A stretch of 64,000 nucleotides of DNA. Source: an uncultured Roseicyclus sp. Lineage in GTDB: Bacteria > Pseudomonadota > Alphaproteobacteria > Rhodobacterales > Rhodobacteraceae. Shown here piece by piece: positions 17,162 through 25,503 of this stretch. The number at the start of each line of letters is the position of its first letter. Position 1 is the stretch's first letter. Location of the stretch: contig CANLEH010000001.1 of NCBI GenBank assembly GCA_947489665.1, positions 1,088,501-1,152,500 on the forward strand, in the 5' to 3' direction. The translations under genes and the position numbers were made by a program. The notes below the pieces were generated by a model that saw only the letters and a program-made list of their open reading frames with translations, had not been told where the DNA came from and searched no databases.

Positions 17162-19666
17162 ATGGCATATGCGCTTCAGATCTCCGGGATGAATTGCGCG
17201 TCCTGCGTTGGGCGGGTCGAACGCGCCTTGGCAGAGCTGCCCCATGTCAGGGGTGTGCAGGTCAATCTGGCCACTGAACGTGCGCAATTTGAGGCGGACG
17301 ATCCAGCCGCTTTGCAAGCAGCGGCCAAGACATTGGACGAGATGGGATACCCTGCGAAAACAGCTGATGTCCGATTGAAGGTGCAGAACTTGTCTTGTGC
17401 GAGCTGTGTCGGACGGGCCGAACGCGCGCTGAGCAGCGTGCCCGGCGTGGTTACGGCTGCCGTCAACCTAGCCACGGAAACCGCAAGTGTCACGGTGTTG
17501 GATGGCGTCGCGACCCCACAAGCTTTGGCCGAGGCCGTCACGCAGGCCGGCTATCCCGGTGAGGTCAGCGGAACGCAGGGCACAGACACCCGTGCGGACG
17601 AAAAAGCCGCAGAGGCGGAAGAGGCAAAGCGGCGCATGGTCTTGGCCGCCGCGCTGACGCTGCCTGTGTTCGTGATGGAAATGGGCGGCCATATGATCCC
17701 GGCGCTGCACCATTTCATTGGTTCGACCATTGGGCATCAGGCCAGCTGGATCATTCAATGGGCCCTGACCACATTGGTGCTGATCGGACCGGGCCGTGTT
17801 TTCTACGCCAAGGGGCTGCCCGCGTTGGTGCGCGGCGCGCCGGATATGAACAGCCTTGTCGCGGTCGGCACATTGGCCGCCTATGGCTTTTCGGTCGTGG
17901 CAACATTTGCGCCTGCTCTTTTGCCCGATGTCGCGCGGGCGGTCTATTTCGAAGCGGCAGCGGTGATCGTGACGCTGATCCTGGTGGGCCGTTTTCTGGA
18001 GGCGCGGGCCAAGGGGCGCACGGGGGCGGCCATTTCTCGGCTGGTTGGGATGCAGGCGCAGACGGCCCGGGTGATGCGGGGCGGCAAGGCGATCGATCTG
18101 GCGATTGACGAAATCCGGGTCGGCGATGTCCTGATCGTCCGCCCAGGTGAGCGCATCGCCGTTGACGGCGAGGTTGTGGACGGCGCGTCCCATGTCGACG
18201 AAAGCATGATCACCGGTGAGCCGATCCCGGTGGACAAGGCGGTTGGCGATGGCGTGACCGGCGGGACCGTAAATGGTTCGGGCGGGTTCACTTACCGTGC
18301 CACGCATGTCGGGGCCGACACGGCCCTGTCGCAGATCATTCGCATGGTTCAGGAGGCACAGGGCGCAAAGCTGCCGATCCAGACACTGGTGGATCGGGTG
18401 ACGTATTGGTTTGTGCCCGCCGTCATGGTGTTGGCTGCGCTGACGGTGCTGGCGTGGCTGGTGTTCGGGCCGGACCCGGCCCTGACATTTGCCTTGGTTG
18501 CAGGTGTCTCAGTCCTTATCATCGCGTGCCCTTGCGCGATGGGTCTGGCCACTCCGACATCGATCATGGTTGGCACTGGGCGGGCTGCCGAAATGGGCGT
18601 TTTGTTCCGCAAGGGGGAGGCGTTGCAACGCTTGGCCGACGTTGATGTGGTCGCCTTCGACAAGACGGGCACGTTGACCCAGGGCCGCCCGGAATTGACC
18701 GATCTGATCCTTGCAGAGGGGTTTGAACGGTCGCAGGTGCTGGCACTGGCTGCATCGGTGGAGATGCGTGCGGAGCATCCGGTGGCCGATGCCATCGTCC
18801 GAGCCGCAGAGTCAGAAGGACTGCCCACGAACCAGCCGCTTGATGATTTTGAGGCCATCGCGGGCTTTGGTGTGCGCGCGAAAATGGGCGGGCGCAGCGT
18901 CTCAATCGGTGCGGCGCGTTTGATGCAGTCTGACGGTACCGACATCGAGGCGTTTGCAGCGCAGGGAAATACGCTTGCCGCGCAGGGCAAAACGATCTTC
19001 TACGTGGCCTTGGATGGGAAGGCTGTGGCGCTGTTGGCGGTTGCTGACATGATCAAACCCTCTGCCCTGACCGCTGTTCGTGCGCTTCAGGCGCGTGGGT
19101 TGAAAGTTGCAATGATCACGGGGGATCGCCACGCCACAGCGCGCACAATTGCCGGCACGCTCGGCATCGACGAAGTGGTCGCGGATGTTCTGCCCGATGG
19201 GAAGGTCACGGCCCTCGACCGTCTGTCAGAAGATGGGTCCAAGTTGGCCTTTGTGGGCGACGGCATCAATGACGCGCCGGCGCTGGCGCGGGCCGATATC
19301 GGCATCGCTATCGGAACCGGCACGGATGTGGCGGTGGAGGCCGCCGATGTTGTGCTGATGTCTGGTGAGCTGACCGCTGTGCTCAACGCCGTCGAGATCT
19401 CGCAAAAGACGATGCGCAATATTCGCCAGAACCTCGGCTGGGCCTTTGCGTATAACGCCGCGTTGATCCCGGTTGCGGCAGGCGTGCTGTATCCGGCGTC
19501 AGGACTGCTGCTATCGCCGGTTTTCGCGGCCGGCGCGATGGCGCTTTCGTCGGTGTCGGTCTTGAGCAATGCGCTGAGGCTTCGCCGGGTGAAACCGGCC
19601 ATCGCTGCACCCGTGCGGCCCCTTGCCGATAAGGTGCAGCAGGCGCATCCGATGGCCGCGGAATGA
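17162..19666 (+). CDS. copA: Cu(I)-translocating P-type ATPase
   Basis: An 834-residue P1B ATPase that exports Cu(I) from the cytoplasm. Two heavy-metal-associated domains carry MxCxxC sites (N-C-A-S-C at 11-15 and L-S-C-A-S-C near 79-83). The transmembrane metal motif CPC is near residue 456 ([15 protein letters not shown]), the phosphorylation motif DKTGTLTQG is near 500, and the ATP-binding HP and the hinge [10 protein letters not shown] follow. The second metal domain has LSC in place of MSC, a minor variation. The CueR box upstream and cueR 21 bases downstream complete a classic copper-resistance operon. Confidence 0.95.
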   Translation: MAYALQISGMNCASCVGRVERALAELPHVRGVQVNLATERAQFEADDPAALQAAAKTLDEMGYPAKTADVRLKVQNLSCASCVGRAERALSSVPGVVTAAVNLATETASVTVLDGVATPQALAEAVTQAGYPGEVSGTQGTDTRADEKAAEAEEAKRRMVLAAALTLPVFVMEMGGHMIPALHHFIGSTIGHQASWIIQWALTTLVLIGPGRVFYAKGLPALVRGAPDMNSLVAVGTLAAYGFSVVATFAPALLPDVARAVYFEAAAVIVTLILVGRFLEARAKGRTGAAISRLVGMQAQTARVMRGGKAIDLAIDEIRVGDVLIVRPGERIAVDGEVVDGASHVDESMITGEPIPVDKAVGDGVTGGTVNGSGGFTYRATHVGADTALSQIIRMVQEAQGAKLPIQTLVDRVTYWFVPAVMVLAALTVLAWLVFGPDPALTFALVAGVSVLIIACPCAMGLATPTSIMVGTGRAAEMGVLFRKGEALQRLADVDVVAFDKTGTLTQGRPELTDLILAEGFERSQVLALAASVEMRAEHPVADAIVRAAESEGLPTNQPLDDFEAIAGFGVRAKMGGRSVSIGAARLMQSDGTDIEAFAAQGNTLAAQGKTIFYVALDGKAVALLAVADMIKPSALTAVRALQARGLKVAMITGDRHATARTIAGTLGIDEVVADVLPDGKVTALDRLSEDGSKLAFVGDGINDAPALARADIGIAIGTGTDVAVEAADVVLMSGELTAVLNAVEISQKTMRNIRQNLGWAFAYNAALIPVAAGVLYPASGLLLSPVFAAGAMALSSVSVLSNALRLRRVKPAIAAPVRPLADKVQQAHPMAAE

Positions 19667-19687
19667 GCGCGTGAAAGGATATGGCGC

Positions 19688-20080
19688 ATGAATATCGGTG
19701 ACGTTGCAAAGGCGTCGGGCGTTCCGGCGAAAACCATCCGGTACTACGAGGATATCGGCCTGATCCGCCCCCAGCGCGGCGAAAACGGATACCGCGCGTT
19801 CCGGCAATCTGATCTGCACAAGCTGGCCTTTCTGGGCCGATCCCGAGCGCTGGGTTTTTCAATCGCGGATTGCCGGATGCTGCTGGAGCTTTATGAGGAT
19901 GACGGGCGCAGCAGCTCCGAGGTCAAACACATCGCGCAACAGCATCTGGACGAGATCGACAGAAAGATCGCCGACCTATCCGAGATGCGCGCGACACTGG
20001 GCGAGTTGGTAAAAAGCTGCGCAGGCGACAACCGGCCAGACTGCCCAATCCTATCATCGCTGGCGCAGGAAAGGAGCTAG
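19688..20080 (+). CDS. cueR: Cu(I)-responsive MerR-family regulator
   Basis: A 130-residue MerR-family activator. The N-terminal winged helix (IGDVAKASGVPAKTIRYYE) is followed by a dimerisation helix and the metal loop C-A-G-D-N-R-P-D-C, with Cys111 and Cys119 spaced as in CueR, where two cysteines bind Cu(I) linearly. An AAAGGA precedes the ATG. As the second gene of the copA operon it would sense excess Cu(I) and switch on the promoter at 17092. Confidence 0.94.
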   Translation: MNIGDVAKASGVPAKTIRYYEDIGLIRPQRGENGYRAFRQSDLHKLAFLGRSRALGFSIADCRMLLELYEDDGRSSSEVKHIAQQHLDEIDRKIADLSEMRATLGELVKSCAGDNRPDCPILSSLAQERS

Positions 20081-20100
20081 TCAGGATTGTATGATGGTGG

Positions 20101-20171
20101 AGGCGAGTACCGGAATCGAACCGGTGTACACGGATTTGCAATCCGCTGCGTCACCACTCCGCCAACTCGCC
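20101..20171 (-). tRNA. tRNA-Cys (GCA)
   Basis: Read on minus: acceptor GGCGAGT pairs with ACTCGCC, followed by the U discriminator base typical of tRNA-Cys. The anticodon loop TTGCAAA inside the stem CGGA/TCCG gives anticodon GCA, and the T-loop is GGTTCGATTCC. The length is 71 nt; CCA is not encoded. It lies 20 bases beyond the cueR stop in convergent orientation. Confidence 0.95.
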
Positions 20172-20221
20172 ATCCGTGGTGTAGCGCCTCTAGTAGGAGA
20201 ACGCAGAAATCGCGGCAAGCC

Positions 20222-21646
20222 CTAATCGGTGGGCGTAGACGCTGGAAACCCGCCTTTGATCTCGACCACACGCTGCGGGTAGGGAATTTCGATGCCGTTA
20301 TCTTTCAGGGCGTTCCAGATCAGGAACAGCACGTCTGAGGTGTATTTGTTTGCTCCGTCATCGATGCCGTTGACCCAGAATTCCACTGCGAAGTCGATGC
20401 CGCTGTCGCCAAAACCCCGCAACTCGCAATCTGGCGGGAACGGATCATCGAGCACCGCGGCATGGGTGGCAACGGCTGCCTCAACAATGGCGGGGATCTT
20501 GTTGATGTCGGTGTCATAACTGACCGAGAAGGGTGCTTCGTATCTGTTGGCCGAGCCGCTGTCGGAATAGTTCACGACGCGGGTGATGATGAAATCTTCG
20601 TTGGGCACAACGATCCAGCGCCCGTCATACGTCTCCAGGATCACAGCGCGGGCAGTCATGCGGATGATCGTGCCCTCTTCACCACCATCCAGGGCCACAA
20701 AGTCACCAACGGTGGCCTGACCTTCCAGTAGAAGGATAACGCCAGAGATGAAGTTCGATGCGATCTTCTGCAGGCCGAAACCCAGACCCACACCAATGGC
20801 ACCGGTCAGCACGGCAAGGGAGGTCAGGGGAATGCCCATGATGTTCATGAAGACAAGGAAGGCCGCGCCAAAGATCGCGATTTCAGCCGCCTTCACGGCG
20901 AGTTGGCGCGTGGCTGGCCGCATCTCGGCCTGCTTTTCAATCAGATTGGCGGACTGATCATTCGACCATCGTCCAAGCCAGAAGATGATCCCGCCCACGA
21001 CCACAAACCGCAGTAGGTCAAGCAGGTTGAACGATAGATTGCCAAGCGGGATGACCACCGCTTGGAGCTGCGCCATGACCGGATCCAACAAGCCAACGGC
21101 ATAGAGCGCGGCCATGGGAAGCAAAACGAATTTGCCCAATAACTTGAGGAACCCGTCCGTCAGGATGTCACGAACCAGCGCGCGGACAGCAAGGAACAGG
21201 AATATGCCTTTGCCAAGGGCGATGACACTTCCTGCGGCGAAAATGGAACGGGTGGCCTGTTCACCCAGCGCAGTCAGGGCAAAGGCCAAAAGGGGCATGG
21301 TCAGAGGCAAGAACTGACGCAAGAACAGGCGCGCTTTGTCGAAGAGACGTTCCGAGCCGTCCTCAGGCGAAAGCCATTGCGTCAATTTCGGCCGCAACCG
21401 CTTGGTCAAATATCGCGCCAGAAGGAAAGCCACGAGCAGCAGCGCAAATTGTGACCATGCGGCAGGGCTCAGCAGCCACGCCTTCGCAATCGTCAGGCCT
21501 TGTTGCCCGAATTCGACCGCTTGCTGCACAAAAGGAGGCATGCTTTCTGCCCATTCGGGCAGAGGCGGCGGAGGCGGAACCTCTACAGCTTCCATCGCAG
21601 GTTCGACGGCGTCTTGGGCGCCTTCTGTTTCGGTCTCGTTTTCCAT
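20222..21646 (-). CDS. MscS-family mechanosensitive ion channel
   Basis: A 474-residue membrane protein. An acidic, Pro-rich N-terminal tail is followed by six or seven transmembrane segments. The conserved pore helix and its continuation GVGLGFGLQKIASNFISGVILLLE lie near residues 285-310, then the MscS beta domain (VGDFVALDGGEEGTI, and R-W-I-V-V-P-N-E) and a C-terminal alpha/beta domain ending IPYPQRVVEIKG. The longer-than-MscS architecture with extra N-terminal helices is common. It would open under membrane tension to release solutes after osmotic downshift. Single gene with its own gaps. Confidence 0.9.
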   Translation of the reverse strand: MENETETEGAQDAVEPAMEAVEVPPPPPLPEWAESMPPFVQQAVEFGQQGLTIAKAWLLSPAAWSQFALLLVAFLLARYLTKRLRPKLTQWLSPEDGSERLFDKARLFLRQFLPLTMPLLAFALTALGEQATRSIFAAGSVIALGKGIFLFLAVRALVRDILTDGFLKLLGKFVLLPMAALYAVGLLDPVMAQLQAVVIPLGNLSFNLLDLLRFVVVGGIIFWLGRWSNDQSANLIEKQAEMRPATRQLAVKAAEIAIFGAAFLVFMNIMGIPLTSLAVLTGAIGVGLGFGLQKIASNFISGVILLLEGQATVGDFVALDGGEEGTIIRMTARAVILETYDGRWIVVPNEDFIITRVVNYSDSGSANRYEAPFSVSYDTDINKIPAIVEAAVATHAAVLDDPFPPDCELRGFGDSGIDFAVEFWVNGIDDGANKYTSDVLFLIWNALKDNGIEIPYPQRVVEIKGGFPASTPTD

Positions 21647-21840
21647 CGTGCGCCCCGTAGTGCTGTGCCAGCGTGAAGCCAGACTTTCTTAATCGGATGC
21701 TCTGCCGAAAAGGGCAAGTCGTGGGTGGCGTGGATCGGTGCCATTCGTCGCATCTTGAGGGGCTTGTGGACTGGGCTGTTGCCAGCCCCAAGCGCTTGTG
21801 CCACAAGAAATCCGAAAACTAGACGGAGTGGTTCAGTTTT

Positions 21841-22494
21841 ATGGCGGACTTCACGCAGCGCAGGGTTACAATGGTCGACACACAGGTGCGGCCCTCGGAC
21901 GTGACCAAGTTTCCAATTCTCGAAGCGATGCTCAGCATTCCGCGTGAAGTGTACGTGCCGGATGGCAAGCAAGACCTGGCCTATGTGGACACGCCCGTTG
22001 ATCTGGGCGACGGGCGGCAGCTTCTGGATGCACGGGCAATCGCAAAGCTGCTTGAGGCGCTAACACCGGAGCCAGCCGACTTGGTGCTCGAGATTGGGGC
22101 CTCCACCGGTTACACAACCGCGCTTCTTGCGCGGATGGCGGAGGCCGTTGTTGCGGTTGAGCAGGATGAAGATCTTGCCCGCGATGCAGAGGTTAATCTG
22201 TCCGAACAAGGGGTCGACAATGCCGCCTTGGTGACGGGCTCACTGGCAGAGGGCAGCGTGAAGCACGGGCCGTTTGACATGGTGATGATCTTTGGCGGTG
22301 TGCAGATTGTGCCTACCGCGATCATTGACCAGCTGAAAGAGGGTGGCCACATCGCGGCAATCTTCATGAGCGGTCAGGTGGGTGAGGCCCGTGTTGGAGT
22401 AAAGTCCGGCGGACGGATGAGCTGGCGCATGGCGTTTAACGCAACCGCGCCGCTCTTGCCGGGCTTCGCAAAAGAACCAGATTTCGCATTCTAA
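21841..22494 (+). CDS. PCMT-family protein (protein-L-isoaspartate O-methyltransferase-like)
   Basis: A 217-residue Rossmann methyltransferase. SAM motif I is VLEIGASTGYTTALLA at about residues 82-97, and the acidic VAVEQDEDLA follows. The N-terminal VRPSDVTKFPILEAMLSIPRE fits the PCMT N-terminal region, but the substrate-loop part near GQQLLDARAIA is shortened relative to classical Pcm. Repair activity is therefore likely but not certain. It precedes tolC on the same strand by about 100 bases, an arrangement repeated in many Rhodobacteraceae. Confidence 0.82.
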   Translation: MADFTQRRVTMVDTQVRPSDVTKFPILEAMLSIPREVYVPDGKQDLAYVDTPVDLGDGRQLLDARAIAKLLEALTPEPADLVLEIGASTGYTTALLARMAEAVVAVEQDEDLARDAEVNLSEQGVDNAALVTGSLAEGSVKHGPFDMVMIFGGVQIVPTAIIDQLKEGGHIAAIFMSGQVGEARVGVKSGGRMSWRMAFNATAPLLPGFAKEPDFAF

Positions 22495-22595
22495 CGGGCC
22501 CTGCGTCTGCGAAAGGACGCACCACGGCCCTCAAGACAAAGACGACGACAAAACAGGCAAGGCAACAGGCAGCAGCAGATCGAGCGGGGGATCAG

Positions 22596-23993
22596 ATGGC
22601 AGTTCAATGGATCGTGCGGAGCAAAGCCGCAATATGGGCGTTGGGCCTGTCATTTGCGGTTGCGATGCCAGTTCAGGCCGATGGCCTGCGTCAGGTCATG
22701 GCGGACGCCTATCGCCACTCTAACCTGCTGGAGCAAAACCGGTATCTTTTGCGGGTTCAGGACGAAGGCGTCGCCCAGGCCGTCGCGCAACTGCGTCCGG
22801 TTTTGACGTTCGTCGCAACGATGAACCGCGATATTATAAACAACACGTCCAACGCATCTGCATCCCTGGTGCTGGAATATCTGCTTTATGACGGCGGCGC
22901 GCGTCGCTTCGCGATTGAGGCGGCTGAGGAGACTGTTCTGGCCACACGCGAGCAGTTGGTCTCCCTCGAACAGCAGGTGCTACTGGATGCTGTAACGGCC
23001 TATATGAATGTCTGGCGCGATATGCAGATCGTCGGAGTACGCGAGCGCAATGTCCGCGTGATCACGCAGCAGCTTCGCGCGGCGCAAGACCGGTTCGAGG
23101 TGGGTGAAGATACGCGCACCGATGTGGCGCAAGCCGAAGCGCAGCTGGCCACGGCCCGTTCGCAACTAGCCGCCGCACAAGGGGCGCTCGATATCAGCCG
23201 TGAATTGTTCAACCTCGCCGTAGGTCGCTATCCGAACGGGCTCTCCGGCCCGGGAAGCTTGCCCAATGTGCCGCGCACCGAGGCCGCAGCACACGCTTTG
23301 GCCCGGCAGGAGCATCCTTCCGTCCGTGCGCTTCAGCATGAGGTGACGGCGGCAGAACTGGGCATCGAACAGGCCCGGGCCGGTGTGCGCCCGCAGATCA
23401 GCCTTGAGGGGCGGTTGAGCGAAAGCTTCACGGATCCCGTTCAAATCCCAGGCGCGGACAACTGGAACTCGTCGGGCACGATTGGCCTGACCCTGACGCA
23501 ACCGATCTACCGGGGCGGGCAGCTTTTGTCGCTGGAACGGCAGTCGCGCGCACAAGCGGCTGCGGTGCGGTCCAGTCTGAACCAGCAGGTGCGCTTGAAC
23601 TTGCAGGCCGTGGGCAATGCCTGGGCCGGCATGGAAATCGCCAATGCCCAGATCCAGGCGGCAGATCAACGGATTGAAGCGGCTGAACTTGCCTTCCGCG
23701 GTGTTCAGGAAGAAGCCTCACTCGGCGCGCGCACGACCTTGGACGTGCTGGATGCTGAACAGGATGTTCTGGACGCTCGGATCAGCCGCATTCAGGCGCA
23801 AACGGACCTTTACCTATCCTGCTACCAGCTGCTTGCCGCGGCCGGTTTGATGACGGTTGAGAATTTGCATCTGAACGTCCCCGAATACGATCCGGCGGCC
23901 TATGCCGATCTGTTTTCGAACGCGCCGTCGCGGGTCAACAGCCCCCAGGGAGAGCAATTGGACTCGATGCTGGAGCGGATCGGCCGCGATTGA
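22596..23993 (+). CDS. tolC: TolC-family outer membrane efflux/secretion channel
   Basis: A 465-residue protein with a Sec signal peptide (residues 1-28, ending PVQADG), then two OEP repeats of long coiled coils rich in Ala, Gln and Glu (for example QLATARSQLAAAQGALDISRELFNLAVGRYPN and ARTTLDVLDAEQDVLDARI). The length and the late T-L-D-V-L-D-A-E motif are those of TolC. It forms a trimeric tunnel across the outer membrane used by type I secretion and RND pumps. It is clearly distinct from the shorter-spaced TolC-like lipoprotein at 52704. Confidence 0.92.
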   Translation: MAVQWIVRSKAAIWALGLSFAVAMPVQADGLRQVMADAYRHSNLLEQNRYLLRVQDEGVAQAVAQLRPVLTFVATMNRDIINNTSNASASLVLEYLLYDGGARRFAIEAAEETVLATREQLVSLEQQVLLDAVTAYMNVWRDMQIVGVRERNVRVITQQLRAAQDRFEVGEDTRTDVAQAEAQLATARSQLAAAQGALDISRELFNLAVGRYPNGLSGPGSLPNVPRTEAAAHALARQEHPSVRALQHEVTAAELGIEQARAGVRPQISLEGRLSESFTDPVQIPGADNWNSSGTIGLTLTQPIYRGGQLLSLERQSRAQAAAVRSSLNQQVRLNLQAVGNAWAGMEIANAQIQAADQRIEAAELAFRGVQEEASLGARTTLDVLDAEQDVLDARISRIQAQTDLYLSCYQLLAAAGLMTVENLHLNVPEYDPAAYADLFSNAPSRVNSPQGEQLDSMLERIGRD

Positions 23994-24045
23994 CCGCAGC
24001 ATTGGCCGCCTTCCTTCGGGCGAGGCACAACATCTGCATTTTAGG

Positions 24046-24076
24046 CAATTCCTGTGCAGCCAATGCGCAGGAATTG
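24046..24076. terminator. Imperfect 12-bp hairpin after tolC
   Basis: CAATTCCTGTGC (24046-24057) pairs with GCGCAGGAATTG (24065-24076) with one mismatch, and an outer CACAAC/GTTGTG pair extends the stem. It lies 52 bases after the tolC stop. There is no clear T-run, so it could protect mRNA ends or attenuate rather than terminate. Confidence 0.4.
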
Positions 24077-24198
24077 TTGTGTGAAAAGCCCATTCTGGGT
24101 ATCTTGCGCCCAAGTTGAGGTTCAGAACGGCCCGCAAAAGGGCTGCTAGTGGCGTGATGTTTGGTGAGCAAACCAGCCCGCGTCGAAGGAGAGCAGAG

Positions 24199-25374
24199 AT
24201 GTCCGATCCCGCGAAAACGCCGGAAGAAATTGAAGATGTATTGGCATCCATTCGCAGGCTTGTCTCCGACCATACACCGGGGCCAGACGGGTCCATGCAG
24301 CGCGCCGAGACTGATGAAATCGCGGTCCCGGATGAACCTGCGCCCGTCCCTGCGTCGGACGACCGGCTTGTCCTGACCCCATCGTTCCGAGTCACGGAAC
24401 CGGACGATCCTTGGCTGACAGTAGCTGAATCCGACACGGACGCCGATGACGATGATGTAACCGAAAGTCTGATCCTTGATGTCCTGGCACAAGACGATAC
24501 GGCCGGTGACGGTTCAGAATCGCAGGCGGCAGATGGCGATTGGCAGCCCGATGACCGTCTCGCGCAATACGATACTGTTGGTGCCGATGATGCAGCGGAT
24601 TTATCCCAAGGAGGGGACGCCCCAACTGATGTTGACCGCACAGAACCGGACATGCCCAGTAGCGTCGATGAAGGCATGATGGACGAAGAAGGTGCGACCG
24701 ACGCGGAAGACATCGCGGATCTGATCAGACTGGACGGATCGACGCCGGAGCTTGCTGATTTCGAATCCGAGACGGGCGATGAAAACTGGCCGAACGAAGG
24801 GGCAGAAGCCGCTTTGCTGACCCTTGTAGCCCGGCGTGATCATGGCACCCCAGACAGCGAGGCCGAAGAGGCGCAGACTGACGATCCCGACCTTGATGGC
24901 GGCACTGGTACTGATGATGCCGAGATCTCCGCCATGGTGCCTGATGACACCCCCGAGCCTGAACCTCAGGACGAAGAGACGCCTGAACCGGAGGTTGAGG
25001 CCTTGGAAGCCGAGATTGTCGAACCCGACGAGGCGGATGAGGGCGAACTTCTGGATACAATCGACGAGAGCGAAGACAGCTCACACGAGCCCGCCAGCGC
25101 ACCGATCTTCGCCCGCCAGACCCCGCAGATTGATGAAGAAGAGCCTGAGGCAACGGAGGCCATTGAGGCCGAAGACCTTGGCGAAGAGCCATCGCCCTTT
25201 ACATTCCCCGACGCGGATGAAGGTGTCCTCGACGAGGAAACGCTTCGCGAAATCATCGTCGAAGTGGTGCGCGAGGAATTGCAGGGCGTTTTGGGCCAAC
25301 GCATCACGCGCAATGTGCGGAAAATGGTGCGGCGCGAAATCCGACTTGCGCTCGCCGCTGAAGATCTGGACTGA
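24199..25374 (+). CDS. Acidic protein with PopZ-like N-terminus
   Basis: A 391-residue protein from the ATG at 24199, preceded by AAGGAGAGC. The N-terminal MSDPAKTPEEIEDVLASIRR, continuing LVSD, closely resembles the start of the polar organising protein PopZ (M-E-E-I-L-A-S-I-R-R-I-I-S). Residues 30-340 are a long, disordered-looking Asp/Glu/Pro-rich region, also a PopZ trait. The last 50 residues form a predicted helix (LDEETLREIIVEVVREELQG...IRLALAAEDL) that could oligomerise. Identity as PopZ is inference; the tail is longer than in Caulobacter PopZ and its sequence differs. It stands between tolC and ptsP. Confidence 0.5.
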   Translation: MSDPAKTPEEIEDVLASIRRLVSDHTPGPDGSMQRAETDEIAVPDEPAPVPASDDRLVLTPSFRVTEPDDPWLTVAESDTDADDDDVTESLILDVLAQDDTAGDGSESQAADGDWQPDDRLAQYDTVGADDAADLSQGGDAPTDVDRTEPDMPSSVDEGMMDEEGATDAEDIADLIRLDGSTPELADFESETGDENWPNEGAEAALLTLVARRDHGTPDSEAEEAQTDDPDLDGGTGTDDAEISAMVPDDTPEPEPQDEETPEPEVEALEAEIVEPDEADEGELLDTIDESEDSSHEPASAPIFARQTPQIDEEEPEATEAIEAEDLGEEPSPFTFPDADEGVLDEETLREIIVEVVREELQGVLGQRITRNVRKMVRREIRLALAAEDLD

Positions 25375-25503
25375 ACCCCACTTCCAAGATCACAGCATAG
25401 GCATGTTATCGCAAACGTGCGTGCAGGGCGCGGTTGCGTGTGCGCCCGCACGCGCGCTACACCGGGGTAACGGCGCGAGAACCGTGGCCGAGGTGCGGGA
25501 CAG

